Source: Moritella sp. 5
GTDB taxonomy: Bacteria; Pseudomonadota; Gammaproteobacteria; Enterobacterales; Moritellaceae
Direction of reading: 5' to 3'
DNA: 64,000 bases
Assembly: GCF_018219455.1 (NCBI RefSeq)
Contig: NZ_CP056122.1
Location: forward strand, 4,520,065-4,584,064
In this document: positions 18,311-28,414 of the stretch, piece after piece
Numbering within the stretch: position 1 is the first letter of the stretch
Layout: each line of letters starts with the position of its first letter
Notes under the pieces: generated by a model
Seen by the model: the letters and a program-made list of their open reading frames with translations, nothing else
What the model was told of the DNA's origin: nothing
The model's database searches: none
Position numbers and translations under genes: made by a program

Positions 18311-19606
18311 ATGAGAATTAATAAAGTTGCTCTAGCAGTTACAGCATTACTTGCAGCAAGCCAAGTTCAGGCTGCTGGTTTCCAGGTTAGTGAACATTCA
18401 GCGTCTGGCCTAGGCCGCGCATTCGCTGGTGAAGCAGCAATCGGCGATAATGCAGCATCACTTGCACGTAACCCTGCGTTGATGGCAACTTTTGATAAAG
18501 CACAACTATCTGTTGTGGCTTCTTATGTATCACCAGATGTTGATATTGAAGGACAGAGTAATTTAGGCCCACTTCCTAAGGAATATTTTGACGCTGAAGA
18601 TATTGCACCCTCACAAATTGTACCAGCAATGTATTACATTCAGCCTATTAACGATAAGTTCGCTGCAGGTTTAGCTATCTATTCAAATTACGGTACTGGT
18701 ACTGAATATTCTAATGACTATATGGCTGGTGCTGCAGCTGGTAAGACAAGCATTATGACTGTTAACTTTAACCCTAATATTTCTTATCGTGTAAATGAGC
18801 AACTAAGCCTAGGTGCAGGTGTAAGCGTTGTATATGCAACAGCTGAATTAGAAAGAAATATTGGTGCTTTAGGAGGTAAAACTATTCCACCTAGTACAAA
18901 CGCAGCGAAGATGGAAGGTGATGGTTATGGCTACGGCTGGAATCTTGGTGCACTATATGAAGTCAATGAAAATAACCGTTTCGGTATTAGCTACAAATCA
19001 AAAGTTAAAACAGAATTAAAAGGTGAGTACACAGGTACAGGAGGACCAGCGGGTAATGCTCATTTAATGGGTGTAACTAGACCTGTTGATGGCACGTTAG
19101 ATATTAATCTACCTTCCATTTTAGAAGTTTCTGGTTACCATAAACTAACTGATAAATTCGCAGTTTCATATAGCTGGCAGTACAGCACATGGTCTGACTT
19201 TGGTGATATTATTGCTGAAAGTGCAGGTTGTGATTCAACAGCTTCGGGTGGCAGTAAGGGCGTTTGTCTAGAGAAAAAAGAAGACTATAAAGACTCAAGT
19301 CGTTACGCGATTGGTGGTGAGTACTACCTTTCTGAAGCTGTGACATTACGTGCGGGTTATGCATTTGATGAACAAGCTGGTGAAGCAACGCTTAGTATCC
19401 CAGATACAGATCGCCAGTGGTATACAGCTGGTCTAACTTATAAAGCGACAAAAGCACTTTCGTTTGACTTAGCAGCAGCATTGGTTGCTGGTAAAGAAAT
19501 CACCTTTGATGAACGCTTAGCAGAAGCAGACCCAGCTTCAACAATAACATTAACTTCAAGTGGTGATGCGTGGATCTACTCAGCACAAATGAACTACAGC
19601 TTCTAA
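18311..19606 (+). CDS. Outer-membrane long-chain fatty acid / hydrophobic compound transporter, FadL family
   Basis: 431 residues from the ATG at 18311, which has GGTGG five bases upstream; another in-frame ATG at 18299 has none. The signal peptide MRINKVALAVTALLAASQVQA is followed by AGFQVSEHSASGLGRAFAGEAAIGDNAASLARNPA, the FadL N-terminal plug with the NPA motif. The rest alternates as beta strands and ends in ...YSAQMNYSF with a terminal Phe, as expected of an outer-membrane barrel. FadL proteins take up long-chain fatty acids or other hydrophobic molecules. Marine bacteria often have several, so the substrate is open. Confidence 0.9.
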   Translation: MRINKVALAVTALLAASQVQAAGFQVSEHSASGLGRAFAGEAAIGDNAASLARNPALMATFDKAQLSVVASYVSPDVDIEGQSNLGPLPKEYFDAEDIAPSQIVPAMYYIQPINDKFAAGLAIYSNYGTGTEYSNDYMAGAAAGKTSIMTVNFNPNISYRVNEQLSLGAGVSVVYATAELERNIGALGGKTIPPSTNAAKMEGDGYGYGWNLGALYEVNENNRFGISYKSKVKTELKGEYTGTGGPAGNAHLMGVTRPVDGTLDINLPSILEVSGYHKLTDKFAVSYSWQYSTWSDFGDIIAESAGCDSTASGGSKGVCLEKKEDYKDSSRYAIGGEYYLSEAVTLRAGYAFDEQAGEATLSIPDTDRQWYTAGLTYKATKALSFDLAAALVAGKEITFDERLAEADPASTITLTSSGDAWIYSAQMNYSF

Positions 19607-19671
19607 TTGAAGCTTAATTAATCTTTGTATTAAGTAGTTCAGCTTTTCATTAAGCAGTTCAACTTTGCATT

Positions 19672-19698
19672 AAAAAGACAGCTTCGGCTGTCTTTTTT
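19672..19698 (+). terminator. Terminator of the FadL-type gene
   Basis: AAAAAGACAGC / GCTGTCTTTTTT with a TTCG tetraloop, followed by more T residues. Just upstream is a near-direct repeat (TTAAGTAGTTCAGCTTT and TTAAGCAGTTCAACTTT). Confidence 0.95.
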
Positions 19699-19755
19699 GT
19701 TTTCTGATCAAAATCAATAAAGATCCTATTCAAGGATCTTTTTTATATCTACGCA

Positions 19756-19792
19756 TTGCAATTAAATAGACGGTCGGTCTATAATTAAATAA
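19756..19792 (+). promoter_or_regulatory. acuR promoter and operator, predicted leaderless start
   Basis: TTGCAA (19756-19761) and a perfect TATAAT (19780-19785) are 18 bp apart. The operator-like palindrome TAGACGGTCGGTCTA (19767-19781) fills the spacer and overlaps the first bases of the -10 box, so a bound repressor would block RNA polymerase. Transcription would begin about seven bases after the -10 box, at the A of the ATG at 19792, giving an mRNA without a leader. Confidence 0.75.
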
Positions 19793-20436
19793 TGGAAAAT
19801 ATGACAAGTAATAAGCCCAAACCTCGTCGAGGTCGGCCACCCAAAGTAACTCGTGAAAATAGTGATACCCGTGCCCTGCTAATTCGCAGTGGTGTCGAAG
19901 TATTAACGGAAAGTGGCTTTGCAGCAGCAGGGATCGATGGCATCTTAAAAAAAGTCGGTGTACCAAAAGGATCTTTTTATTATTACTTTAAAAGTAAAGA
20001 AGATTTTGGTCAGGCGATCATTGATAACTACGCCAGCTACTTCGCAGCAAAACTTGATAAATGCCTGCTTGATGAATCAATCGCACCGCTAGAACGCATT
20101 GTTAAATTCGCAGATGAAGCCAAACAAGGCATTGTTAAATTTGAGTTTAAACGTGGTTGTTTGGTTGGTAATTTAGGCCAAGAAGTGGCTATTTTACCGC
20201 AAAGCTATCGCTTAGTGCTGCAAGACATTTTTGCTGTTTGGCAAACCAAGATGCAAGCGTGTTTAGAAACTGCCCAGCAACAAGGCGACATCAAGCAGAA
20301 CATCAATTGCGTACAGCAAGCTGAATACTTCTGGATTGGTTGGGAAGGTGCGGTAATGCGTGCGCGACTCGTACAGTCAGTGCAACCGTTGGATTTATAT
20401 ATCGCGACGTTTATTACCAGTATTGCCACCAGCTAA
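19792..20436 (+). CDS. acuR: TetR-family transcriptional repressor, AcuR type
   Basis: 214 residues. After a basic tail (KPKPRRGRPPK), an N-terminal helix-turn-helix (about 25-70) ends in GVPKGSFYYYFKSKEDFG, the TetR signature. The C-terminal half contains FKRGCLVGNLGQE and AEYFWIGWEGAVMRARL, which I recognise from Rhodobacter AcuR, the acrylate-responsive repressor of acuI. It lies just upstream of acuI, and both genes carry a TAGAC...GTCTA palindrome over the -10 box. The distinctly related NemR of E. coli binds a similar sequence, so effector specificity is inferred from context rather than proven. Confidence 0.88.
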   Translation: MENMTSNKPKPRRGRPPKVTRENSDTRALLIRSGVEVLTESGFAAAGIDGILKKVGVPKGSFYYYFKSKEDFGQAIIDNYASYFAAKLDKCLLDESIAPLERIVKFADEAKQGIVKFEFKRGCLVGNLGQEVAILPQSYRLVLQDIFAVWQTKMQACLETAQQQGDIKQNINCVQQAEYFWIGWEGAVMRARLVQSVQPLDLYIATFITSIATS

Positions 20437-20525
20437 AATAATCATATGTGCCTTTATTCTAAAATAACGATCAAGGCATTAATTTCCAATACAATTTCAA
20501 TGTTATAAAATTTTTTATATTTAAA

Positions 20526-20544
20526 TAGACGACCAGTCTATATT
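20526..20544 (+). promoter_or_regulatory. acuI operator overlapping a likely -10 box
   Basis: TAGACGACCAGTCTA (20526-20540) shares its outer half-sites with the site before acuR, and a TATATT (20539-20544) overlaps its right end. The ribosome site AGGAG follows at 20545-20549 before the ATG at 20556. The arrangement indicates direct repression by the neighbouring AcuR-type protein. Confidence 0.75.
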
Positions 20545-20555
20545 AGGAGTGGACC

Positions 20556-21539
20556 ATGTTTAAAGGTATCTTAATCGAAAAAAATAACGACCAATATACA
20601 GCGTCAGTACAATCAATTGATGAATCAAAACTGCCTGAAGGTGATGTGAGTATTGATGTGGCTTACAGCACACTTAACTTTAAAGACGGTTTAGCAATCA
20701 CAGGTAAAGGTCCTGTCGTGCGCAGCTTCCCTATGGTACCGGGTATCGATTTAGTCGGTACTGTCACCCAAAGCGATAGCGACAAATTCCAAGCTGGTGA
20801 TCAAGTATTACTGAATGGTTTTGGCGTGGGCGAAAAGCATTGGGGTGGCCTTGCCGAAAAAGCCCGTCTCAATAGCGATTGGTTAATCAAACTGCCTGCA
20901 GGACTATCTGCAAAGCAAGCAATGGCGATCGGAACAGCAGGTTATACAGCCATGTTATCTGTGATTGCGTTAGAGCGTCACGGTATTACCCCCGAAAAAG
21001 GCGATGTTTTAGTAACAGGCGCAAATGGTGGTGTTGGTAGCTTTGCTATTACCTTATTAGCAAAACTGGGTTATCGCGTTATTGCATCGACCGGTCGTCC
21101 AGAAGAAGCCGATTACCTAAAGGCATTAGGCGCAGCTGAGATCATCGATCGTAATACACTGTCAGAACCAGGCCGTCCAATGGTTAAAGAACGTTGGGCA
21201 GCTGCGGTTGATTCTGTTGGTAGCCATACACTTACCAATGTATGTGCAGGTCTTAAGTACGGTGGAGTGGTGACAGCCTGTGGTTTAGCACAAGGCATGG
21301 ATTTTCCTGCAAGCGTAGCACCCTTTATTTTACGTGGTATTACGTTAGCGGGGATCGACAGTGTTATGCGTCCACTTGCAGACAGAGAAGAAGCATGGGC
21401 ACGTTTAGCCGATTTATTAACAGACGATGACTTTACGTCTATTGGCACAGAGATCAGCTTAGATGAAGCTGTAGCAACAGCGCATGATCTAATGGCAGGT
21501 AAAGTGCGCGGTCGTGTAATGGTTAATTTACAACAATAA
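20556..21539 (+). CDS. acuI: Acryloyl-CoA reductase (NADPH), AcuI/YhdH family
   Basis: 327 residues, medium-chain reductase fold. AcuI reduces acryloyl-CoA to propionyl-CoA with NADPH, protecting cells against acrylate derived from dimethylsulfoniopropionate. The N-terminal catalytic part has YSTLNFKDGLAITGKGPV and PMVPGIDLVGTV; the Rossmann part has VTGANGGVGSFAITLLAKLG (about 152-171) and VIASTGRPEEADYL. These segments match E. coli YhdH and Rhodobacter AcuI. It is transcribed after acuR with its own operator. Whether the cell makes acrylate itself cannot be decided here, because no ddd gene is in the window. Confidence 0.92.
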   Translation: MFKGILIEKNNDQYTASVQSIDESKLPEGDVSIDVAYSTLNFKDGLAITGKGPVVRSFPMVPGIDLVGTVTQSDSDKFQAGDQVLLNGFGVGEKHWGGLAEKARLNSDWLIKLPAGLSAKQAMAIGTAGYTAMLSVIALERHGITPEKGDVLVTGANGGVGSFAITLLAKLGYRVIASTGRPEEADYLKALGAAEIIDRNTLSEPGRPMVKERWAAAVDSVGSHTLTNVCAGLKYGGVVTACGLAQGMDFPASVAPFILRGITLAGIDSVMRPLADREEAWARLADLLTDDDFTSIGTEISLDEAVATAHDLMAGKVRGRVMVNLQQ

Positions 21540-21563
21540 TTTGTCATTAAATCAACATGGCAT

Positions 21564-21592
21564 AGCAGTAGGATCCGTACCTACTGCTTTTT
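21564..21592 (+). terminator. Terminator of acuI, overlapping the 3' end of the lysR-type gene
   Basis: AGCAGTAGG / CCTACTGCT with a six-base loop, then TTTTT on the plus strand. The right arm contains the last codons and stop codon of the opposing LysR gene, so the hairpin is partly coding DNA. Confidence 0.88.
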
Positions 21593-22507
21593 AGTCATAC
21601 CGCTGAATCTATCAAACAAAAAGTCCAAAAATAGTCTAATTCGTTTCGGTTGGTACTTCTTACTAATATACACCACATTTAAATCTGCGCTTGATACTGA
21701 AGTTGATGTATTAAAATTCGTCATATAGCCATTAAGCACGGTAACAAGGCGTAAATTATGAATATCATCTTGCACATCTAGAATAGATTTAAGCGCTATC
21801 CCCGCCCCCTCTAATGCCCAATATCGAATCACTTCACCATCATCTGAGAATCGCTTAGGGATAACAGTGATCGCGTTCTTCTTGTCTTGATCTTGAAAGT
21901 GCCATGTTTTCAGTTCCTCATGACTACGGATCATTGCGAGACAATCATGATTAACCAAGTCCTGTGGCGTTAATGGCGTGCCGTGCTTTGCGAGGTATTC
22001 TGGCGATGCGCATAGCACTCGTTGACTGGATGATAGTCGTCGAGATATCAAACTACTGTCAGCAAGCTCTCCATACCGAATAACAATATCGATACCCGAT
22101 TCTGCAATATTAGAAACATCATCGTTCAGATATAGATACGGCACCACATCTGGATATTGCTTACAGAACTCAGACAATATAGGCAGAATGTATTGCTTAC
22201 CTATGTCCTTTGGCGCTGAGATTTTTAGTGAACCTTTCACTTCTTTTACACCATTTAGGATAAGGTTTTCGGTTTCACTTACATTCTCTAATATCTCAAT
22301 ACAGGCTTTATGATAAAGCTCACCAGAATCCGTCAACGACACATGCCTTGTGCTTCGGTTAAGTAGCTTCACACCATACCTTTCTTCAAGAGCCTGAAGT
22401 CTAGCAGTCATTGTCGCAGGAGAAAGACCTAGATCACGACCCGCTGCAGCGAGCCCATGGTGTTTAACAATGCTCACAAACATGGTCATATCAGAAAATT
22501 TATCCAT
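21581..22507 (-). CDS. LysR-family transcriptional regulator
   Basis: 308 residues. The N-terminal winged helix-turn-helix (about 5-65, with LAAAGRDLGLSPATMTARLQALEERYG) and the following linker are typical; the rest is the two-lobed effector-binding domain. It is divergent from an Old Yellow Enzyme gene with a 198-bp gap that holds an ATTATTC-N9-GAATAAT palindrome, the usual arrangement for a LysR protein controlling its neighbour. The effector is unknown. Its stop codon lies inside the acuI terminator. Confidence 0.9.
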   Translation of the reverse strand: MDKFSDMTMFVSIVKHHGLAAAGRDLGLSPATMTARLQALEERYGVKLLNRSTRHVSLTDSGELYHKACIEILENVSETENLILNGVKEVKGSLKISAPKDIGKQYILPILSEFCKQYPDVVPYLYLNDDVSNIAESGIDIVIRYGELADSSLISRRLSSSQRVLCASPEYLAKHGTPLTPQDLVNHDCLAMIRSHEELKTWHFQDQDKKNAITVIPKRFSDDGEVIRYWALEGAGIALKSILDVQDDIHNLRLVTVLNGYMTNFNTSTSVSSADLNVVYISKKYQPKRIRLFLDFLFDRFSGMTKKQ

Positions 22508-22517
22508 CTACCCCCCT

Positions 22518-22540
22518 ATTATTCAGTTTATCCGAATAAT
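22518..22540. promoter_or_regulatory. Palindrome in the lysR / OYE divergent region
   Basis: ATTATTC and GAATAAT are exact inverted half-sites separated by nine bases, 10 bp upstream of the LysR start codon. Size and place suit a LysR-type binding site. No experimental match is known to me. Confidence 0.6.
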
Positions 22541-22705
22541 GATTTCACATTTTATCCAATTATCAAAATTAAACGAAGGAATATAATAACAATCATTAAC
22601 GGAAGCAATACGGGTCCAGGCATGTTCCTTTACGCTGCAGCCGCTGTCCTCCAACTTAACTCGCCTTAATCATTAATAGTCATTTCGACTTACTAAGGAA
22701 AAATC

Positions 22706-23815
22706 ATGGAAACACCGATGAGTAAATTATTTCAGAAAACAAACTTAAAAGATTTGGATTTACAAAACCGAGTGGTCATGGCTCCAATGACCCGCGCTCG
22801 CACAAGTCAACCAGGTAACATACCAAATGAAATGATGGCAACATACTACAAGCAACGTGCAACTGCTGGTTTAATCATTTCTGAAGCGACTCAAATTTCA
22901 GATGATTCTCAGGGTTACTCATTCACTCCAGGTGTTTACACCGACGAACAAGTAAAAGGCTGGCAACCAATAACTAAAGCTGCACACGACCAAGGTGCCG
23001 CTATGTTTTGCCAACTATGGCATGTGGGTCGCGTTTCTCACCCTACATTCCAGAAAGGTGAACTACCTATCGCACCTTCAGCCCTAGCACCAGTTGAAAC
23101 TAAAGTTTGGATTTCTGATGACCAAGGTAACGGCAACATGGTTGATTGCATTCAACCCCGAGCGATGAATCAAGCCGACATAAATCGCGTTATTAGCGAT
23201 TTTGCTTACGCTGCAAAACGCGCTGTAGAAGCGGGTTTTGATGGGGTTGAGATCCACGGTGGTAATGGTTACCTGATCGACCAATTCCTTCGCACAAACT
23301 CAAACAAGCGTACTGATAACTATGGCGGCACGCGTGAGAACCGTCTCCGCTTCTTACTTGAAGTTGTTGATGCTGTAATTGAAGCAATCGGTGCAGATAA
23401 GGTGGGGGTTCGCCTTGCTCCATTCATCACATTTAAAGATATGGACTGCCCAGATATCGTTCCAACAATCCTTAATGCATCAAAAGCATTACAAGCGCGT
23501 GATATCGCTTACATGCACTTATCAGAAGCAGATTGGGATGATGCACCCGTTATCCCTGAGAGCTTTCGTATTGAGTTGCGACAAATTTTCACTAACACCA
23601 TCATTGTCGCGGGTAGCTACACGCAAGAACGTGCAAATGAAATACTAAGCCAAGGTTACGCTGACCTAGTAGCCTTCGGTCGTCCATTCGTGTCAAATCC
23701 AGACTTGGTTTCACGTTTAAAGAACAACAATGAACTCGCTGACTTAGACGGCGCGACTCTGTTTGGTGGTAACACACTTGGTTACACTGACTATCCAACT
23801 CTCGATACTCTTTAA
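22706..23815 (+). CDS. Old Yellow Enzyme-family flavin ene-reductase (NemA-like)
   Basis: 369 residues, FMN-binding TIM barrel. It opens with LFQKTNLKDLDLQNRVVMAPMTRAR, the OYE N-terminus, and has FCQLWHVGRVSHP, GFDGVEIHGGNGYLIDQFLR with the substrate-binding His-x-x-Asn, and YGGTRENRLRFLLEVVDAV. Such NAD(P)H-dependent enzymes reduce activated C=C bonds in electrophiles such as quinones, enones and nitro compounds. The start has AAGGA upstream. It is divergent from a LysR gene. Close to acuI it may form part of an electrophile-defence neighbourhood, which is inference. Confidence 0.9.
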   Translation: METPMSKLFQKTNLKDLDLQNRVVMAPMTRARTSQPGNIPNEMMATYYKQRATAGLIISEATQISDDSQGYSFTPGVYTDEQVKGWQPITKAAHDQGAAMFCQLWHVGRVSHPTFQKGELPIAPSALAPVETKVWISDDQGNGNMVDCIQPRAMNQADINRVISDFAYAAKRAVEAGFDGVEIHGGNGYLIDQFLRTNSNKRTDNYGGTRENRLRFLLEVVDAVIEAIGADKVGVRLAPFITFKDMDCPDIVPTILNASKALQARDIAYMHLSEADWDDAPVIPESFRIELRQIFTNTIIVAGSYTQERANEILSQGYADLVAFGRPFVSNPDLVSRLKNNNELADLDGATLFGGNTLGYTDYPTLDTL

Positions 23816-23830
23816 TTGCACCATTGAAGA

Positions 23831-23868
23831 TAAAAAAATCCTCAGTCTCGTCAGTAAGGCTGAGGATT
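23831..23868 (-). terminator. Terminator between the OYE gene and the nucleotidase gene
   Basis: AATCCTCAG / CTGAGGATT with a 14-base loop; on the minus strand it is followed by seven T residues, so it chiefly serves the nucleotidase gene. Confidence 0.8.
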
Positions 23869-23919
23869 CGATTAATTTGCAGGACTATTCAGTTTGCTTA
23901 AGCTGTCGCGATTAGTACA

Positions 23920-25914
23920 CTACTGTGCGCGATTAAACGTCACTACTTCATAGTTAAGTGGCGTTAATGTATTACGTTCACTACTGATGTAATCAATGAC
24001 CGCTTGTGCATCGGTATTACACACAGTGTTCGCCGCTTTACAGTTTGGCGCTTCACCTTGGTAATTTACTTTGTATTTCTTACCAAGCTTTGCAATATTC
24101 TTCACTTTAAAACCAGTTAGCTTGCCATCAACGTACGCCAAATCAACACGCTTAGAGCTGTTCTTTTGTGCTTCATAGAACGGAGTCCAACCGTCGTTAC
24201 CCGTCGCGTTGTAGTTGTTTAACGCAACATTATAAGTTTTGCTATCTTCAATCGCAGTCCATGACGGCGCATCAGTTGTACCACTCATCACTTCCACAAA
24301 ATCAACTTTACCCGCTTTGTTAGCGACTGTTTCTGTGTAGCTATAACGGATGTGACCGCCATAAGGGAATTTACCTGCGTGTGAACCAGCAGCAAGTGTT
24401 GCACTGACCGTGTCGTTAATTAATGTTTTAATCACTTTACCCGACACAGGTACTACAGACATAAAATTAGAAAATGGCAGCATTTCTAACGACACGTTGC
24501 CCGCACGGTACTCACCCGCTTCAATGTTAGTACGAATACCACCAGCACCGATTAAAGCAAAATCAACTTTCATCCCTGTTACTTTTTGAACTTCGGCTGT
24601 ATTTGCCCAGAAGTACTGGCCTTCAGCTAAAATAGGCGCTACATCAGAACCATGTTTATCACTGCCACGATCGCCAGGACGACGTTCATGTTTTAATTCT
24701 ACTGGTACTTGAGCAATGGTTTTACCGTAAGCGTTATCAACAGCTGGCTTGTAGTTCACATCAATACGTTTACGCATTGCCGCTTCTTCAGCGGTGATTG
24801 TGATGTTGTCTGCTTGATCAATAAACTCAACCACACCTTGCGTCGCTGCTGTATCAAACTTTTCACTCGCTTGTCGTGATGGCTGTGAATAGAATTCATC
24901 ATTGCTCAGTAATACGTTATGGCCATTACAGTTAACGATGTCACCTTGTTGATTAAAACTTACTTGTAAACGACCAATTGCTTGTGCATATTCACCCGCT
25001 TGTACCACACAGGTTTGACCCATATTATCTGGGTTTTTCACCATCTGCGCATACGTGCCGTTATTGTGTAATCCAAGGTTAGTGAAATCACCTAACAACG
25101 TATGTGAGTGACCACCTACTATCAAGTCAATGCCGTTTACTTTACTTGCTACATCGACGTCTACCGCATTGCCAATGTGCGTTAAGGCGATAATATTGTT
25201 CACGCCTTTCGCTTTCAACATATCAACGGTCGCTTGTGCAGAAGTCACCATATTTAAGAATTTAACATCACCCGTATTCGGTGCAATATTAGCCATGTTA
25301 TCCAGTGCTAAACCAAATACCGCCACCAAGTCTTTATCTGTAGGTAGGTTATCTAAATCCGTCAACGCCGTCTTTTTATTACCATCAAACGCATACACCA
25401 TGAAAGGACGTAAATTGGTTTGGTCTTTTAAATCTGCATCCTCACTGGTATCGACATTTGCTGCTAATACCGGAAAATTAATGTCACTGATGAATTGATT
25501 AAGTTTCGCATTGTTAAGATCGAATTCATGATTACCTAATGCCATTGCATCGATACCAAACATACTTAAGATGTCTGCATTCATCGCGCCTTCATTTAAC
25601 TTGAAGTACGCACTGCCCTGCCACGCATCACCGCCATGTAAGAACAAAAAGCTTTCATCATTTTGCTCTGCTTCCTGCTTATACTCATCAGACATGGTTT
25701 TTAAACGAGGATGACCACCAAATTCGTTATAAACCCTGTCGCCATTCGCAGTAAAACTCGACTTCACAGGATCGAAGTTGGAATGGGTATCATTGATATG
25801 GGCAACAGTCAGGTTAAATACATCGTCAGGTTGTGATGTTTGAGCACAGCCAGCTAATAATAACGCGACAGAAACAGCGGTTAAGCGTGCGGTAAACGGT
25901 TTTGAAAACGTCAT
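23920..25914 (-). CDS. Lipoprotein 5'-nucleotidase / UDP-sugar hydrolase family metallophosphatase
   Basis: 664 residues. The signal peptide ends in the lipobox LLAGC (Cys22), so the mature protein is probably anchored to a membrane on the periplasmic side or outside. The metallophosphoesterase domain shows HINDTHSNF, HGGDAW, ALGNHEFDL and VGGHSHTLL, all metal ligands. The C-terminal 5'-nucleotidase domain has GAGGIRTNIEAGEYR. It would release nucleosides and phosphate from extracellular nucleotides. The closest known type is UshA/NutA, but it is about 100 residues longer than those; a CpdB-like cyclic-phosphodiesterase role is the alternative. Confidence 0.85.
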   Translation of the reverse strand: MTFSKPFTARLTAVSVALLLAGCAQTSQPDDVFNLTVAHINDTHSNFDPVKSSFTANGDRVYNEFGGHPRLKTMSDEYKQEAEQNDESFLFLHGGDAWQGSAYFKLNEGAMNADILSMFGIDAMALGNHEFDLNNAKLNQFISDINFPVLAANVDTSEDADLKDQTNLRPFMVYAFDGNKKTALTDLDNLPTDKDLVAVFGLALDNMANIAPNTGDVKFLNMVTSAQATVDMLKAKGVNNIIALTHIGNAVDVDVASKVNGIDLIVGGHSHTLLGDFTNLGLHNNGTYAQMVKNPDNMGQTCVVQAGEYAQAIGRLQVSFNQQGDIVNCNGHNVLLSNDEFYSQPSRQASEKFDTAATQGVVEFIDQADNITITAEEAAMRKRIDVNYKPAVDNAYGKTIAQVPVELKHERRPGDRGSDKHGSDVAPILAEGQYFWANTAEVQKVTGMKVDFALIGAGGIRTNIEAGEYRAGNVSLEMLPFSNFMSVVPVSGKVIKTLINDTVSATLAAGSHAGKFPYGGHIRYSYTETVANKAGKVDFVEVMSGTTDAPSWTAIEDSKTYNVALNNYNATGNDGWTPFYEAQKNSSKRVDLAYVDGKLTGFKVKNIAKLGKKYKVNYQGEAPNCKAANTVCNTDAQAVIDYISSERNTLTPLNYEVVTFNRAQ

Positions 25915-25998
25915 GATATTCCTTTACGGTCAGGGATTAAGATTAAGTGCGTTGAATGATAACAACTAAGCCGAATAAAATCTTTGCACTGCAGCCAC

Positions 25999-26044
25999 AA
26001 AAAAAGCCTTAACCACGATATAAAATATCAAGTTAAGGCTTTTT
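25999..26044 (-). terminator. Terminator of the groES-groEL operon
   Basis: AAAAAGCCTTAAC / GTTAAGGCTTTTT, 13 bp, with a further short GATAT/ATATC pair inside the loop. It lies 60 bases after the groEL stop codon and has a T-run on the minus strand. Confidence 0.92.
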
Positions 26045-26104
26045 CATTGTTCTGAGGCTTAGCGTTTAACCACTAAAGACAGAGATGTAGTCGCTAATTT
26101 GCGA

Positions 26105-27802
<1,698 letters not shown>

Positions 27803-27808
27803 TTAAAT

Positions 27809-28099
27809 TTATTCAACGATAGCTAAAATATCAGCTTCACTCATGATTAAAACTTCTTTGCCTTCTAGCTTTTCAGTTTTAACGCCATAGCCTTCACTAA
27901 AAATAACAGTATCGCCAACGTTAACAGCCAGTGGGCGTACTTCACCGCTATCTAATAAACGGCCGTTACCAACAGCAATAACTTCACCGCGTGTCGATAA
28001 TGTCGCAGATGCACCAGTAAGTACGATACCGCCTGCTGATTTAGTTTCTTGTTCTTGGCGACGAACGATCACGCGATCGTGTAGTGGACGAATTGTCAT
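27809..28099 (-). CDS. groES: Co-chaperonin GroES
   Basis: 96 residues with the mobile-loop region [15 protein letters not shown] that contacts GroEL, and the start [14 protein letters not shown]. It caps the GroEL chamber. TTTAGGAGATCTTTAA before the ATG is a strong ribosome site. It is the first gene of the groES-groEL operon. Confidence 0.99.
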   Translation of the reverse strand: MTIRPLHDRVIVRRQEQETKSAGGIVLTGASATLSTRGEVIAVGNGRLLDSGEVRPLAVNVGDTVIFSEGYGVKTEKLEGKEVLIMSEADILAIVE

Positions 28100-28175
28100 T
28101 TAAAGATCTCCTAAAGAATACATGTTGCGAATATCAATGGCCGATTATTTACCGACACCATGACTATGGAGTAAT

Positions 28176-28206
28176 ATATCGGGGCAACTGCTTTCCAACT
28201 CAAGGG
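28176..28206 (-). promoter_or_regulatory. Sigma-32 heat-shock promoter of groES-groEL
   Basis: On the minus strand CTTGAG (28204-28199) and CCCCGATAT (28184-28176) are 14 bp apart, matching the sigma-32 pattern CTTGAAA and CCCCATNT. It lies about 80 bp upstream of the groES start. No CIRCE element is seen. Confidence 0.82.
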
Positions 28207-28414
28207 AAAAGCGAAAAATAGTTAATAAATTCACACCTAACATAGCGTATTTAGATTGTTTCTATAAATATAAATGTAAATGTCAGGTAAAAGTATAAAA
28301 CAAAACTTTTTGTTGACGAAGAAACGCGTAATATAACCCGAACTAAATTTAGTCCATAAACCTTCTCAGTGACTTTTTAGCCATCACGTTAGCGAACATT
28401 TTAGGTAATCAGTA

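Noticed and set aside
20450-20483. TGCCTT / AAGGCA inverted repeat after acuR as a terminator
   Set aside because: Only six pairs over a long loop and no T-run; acuR may simply read into acuI.
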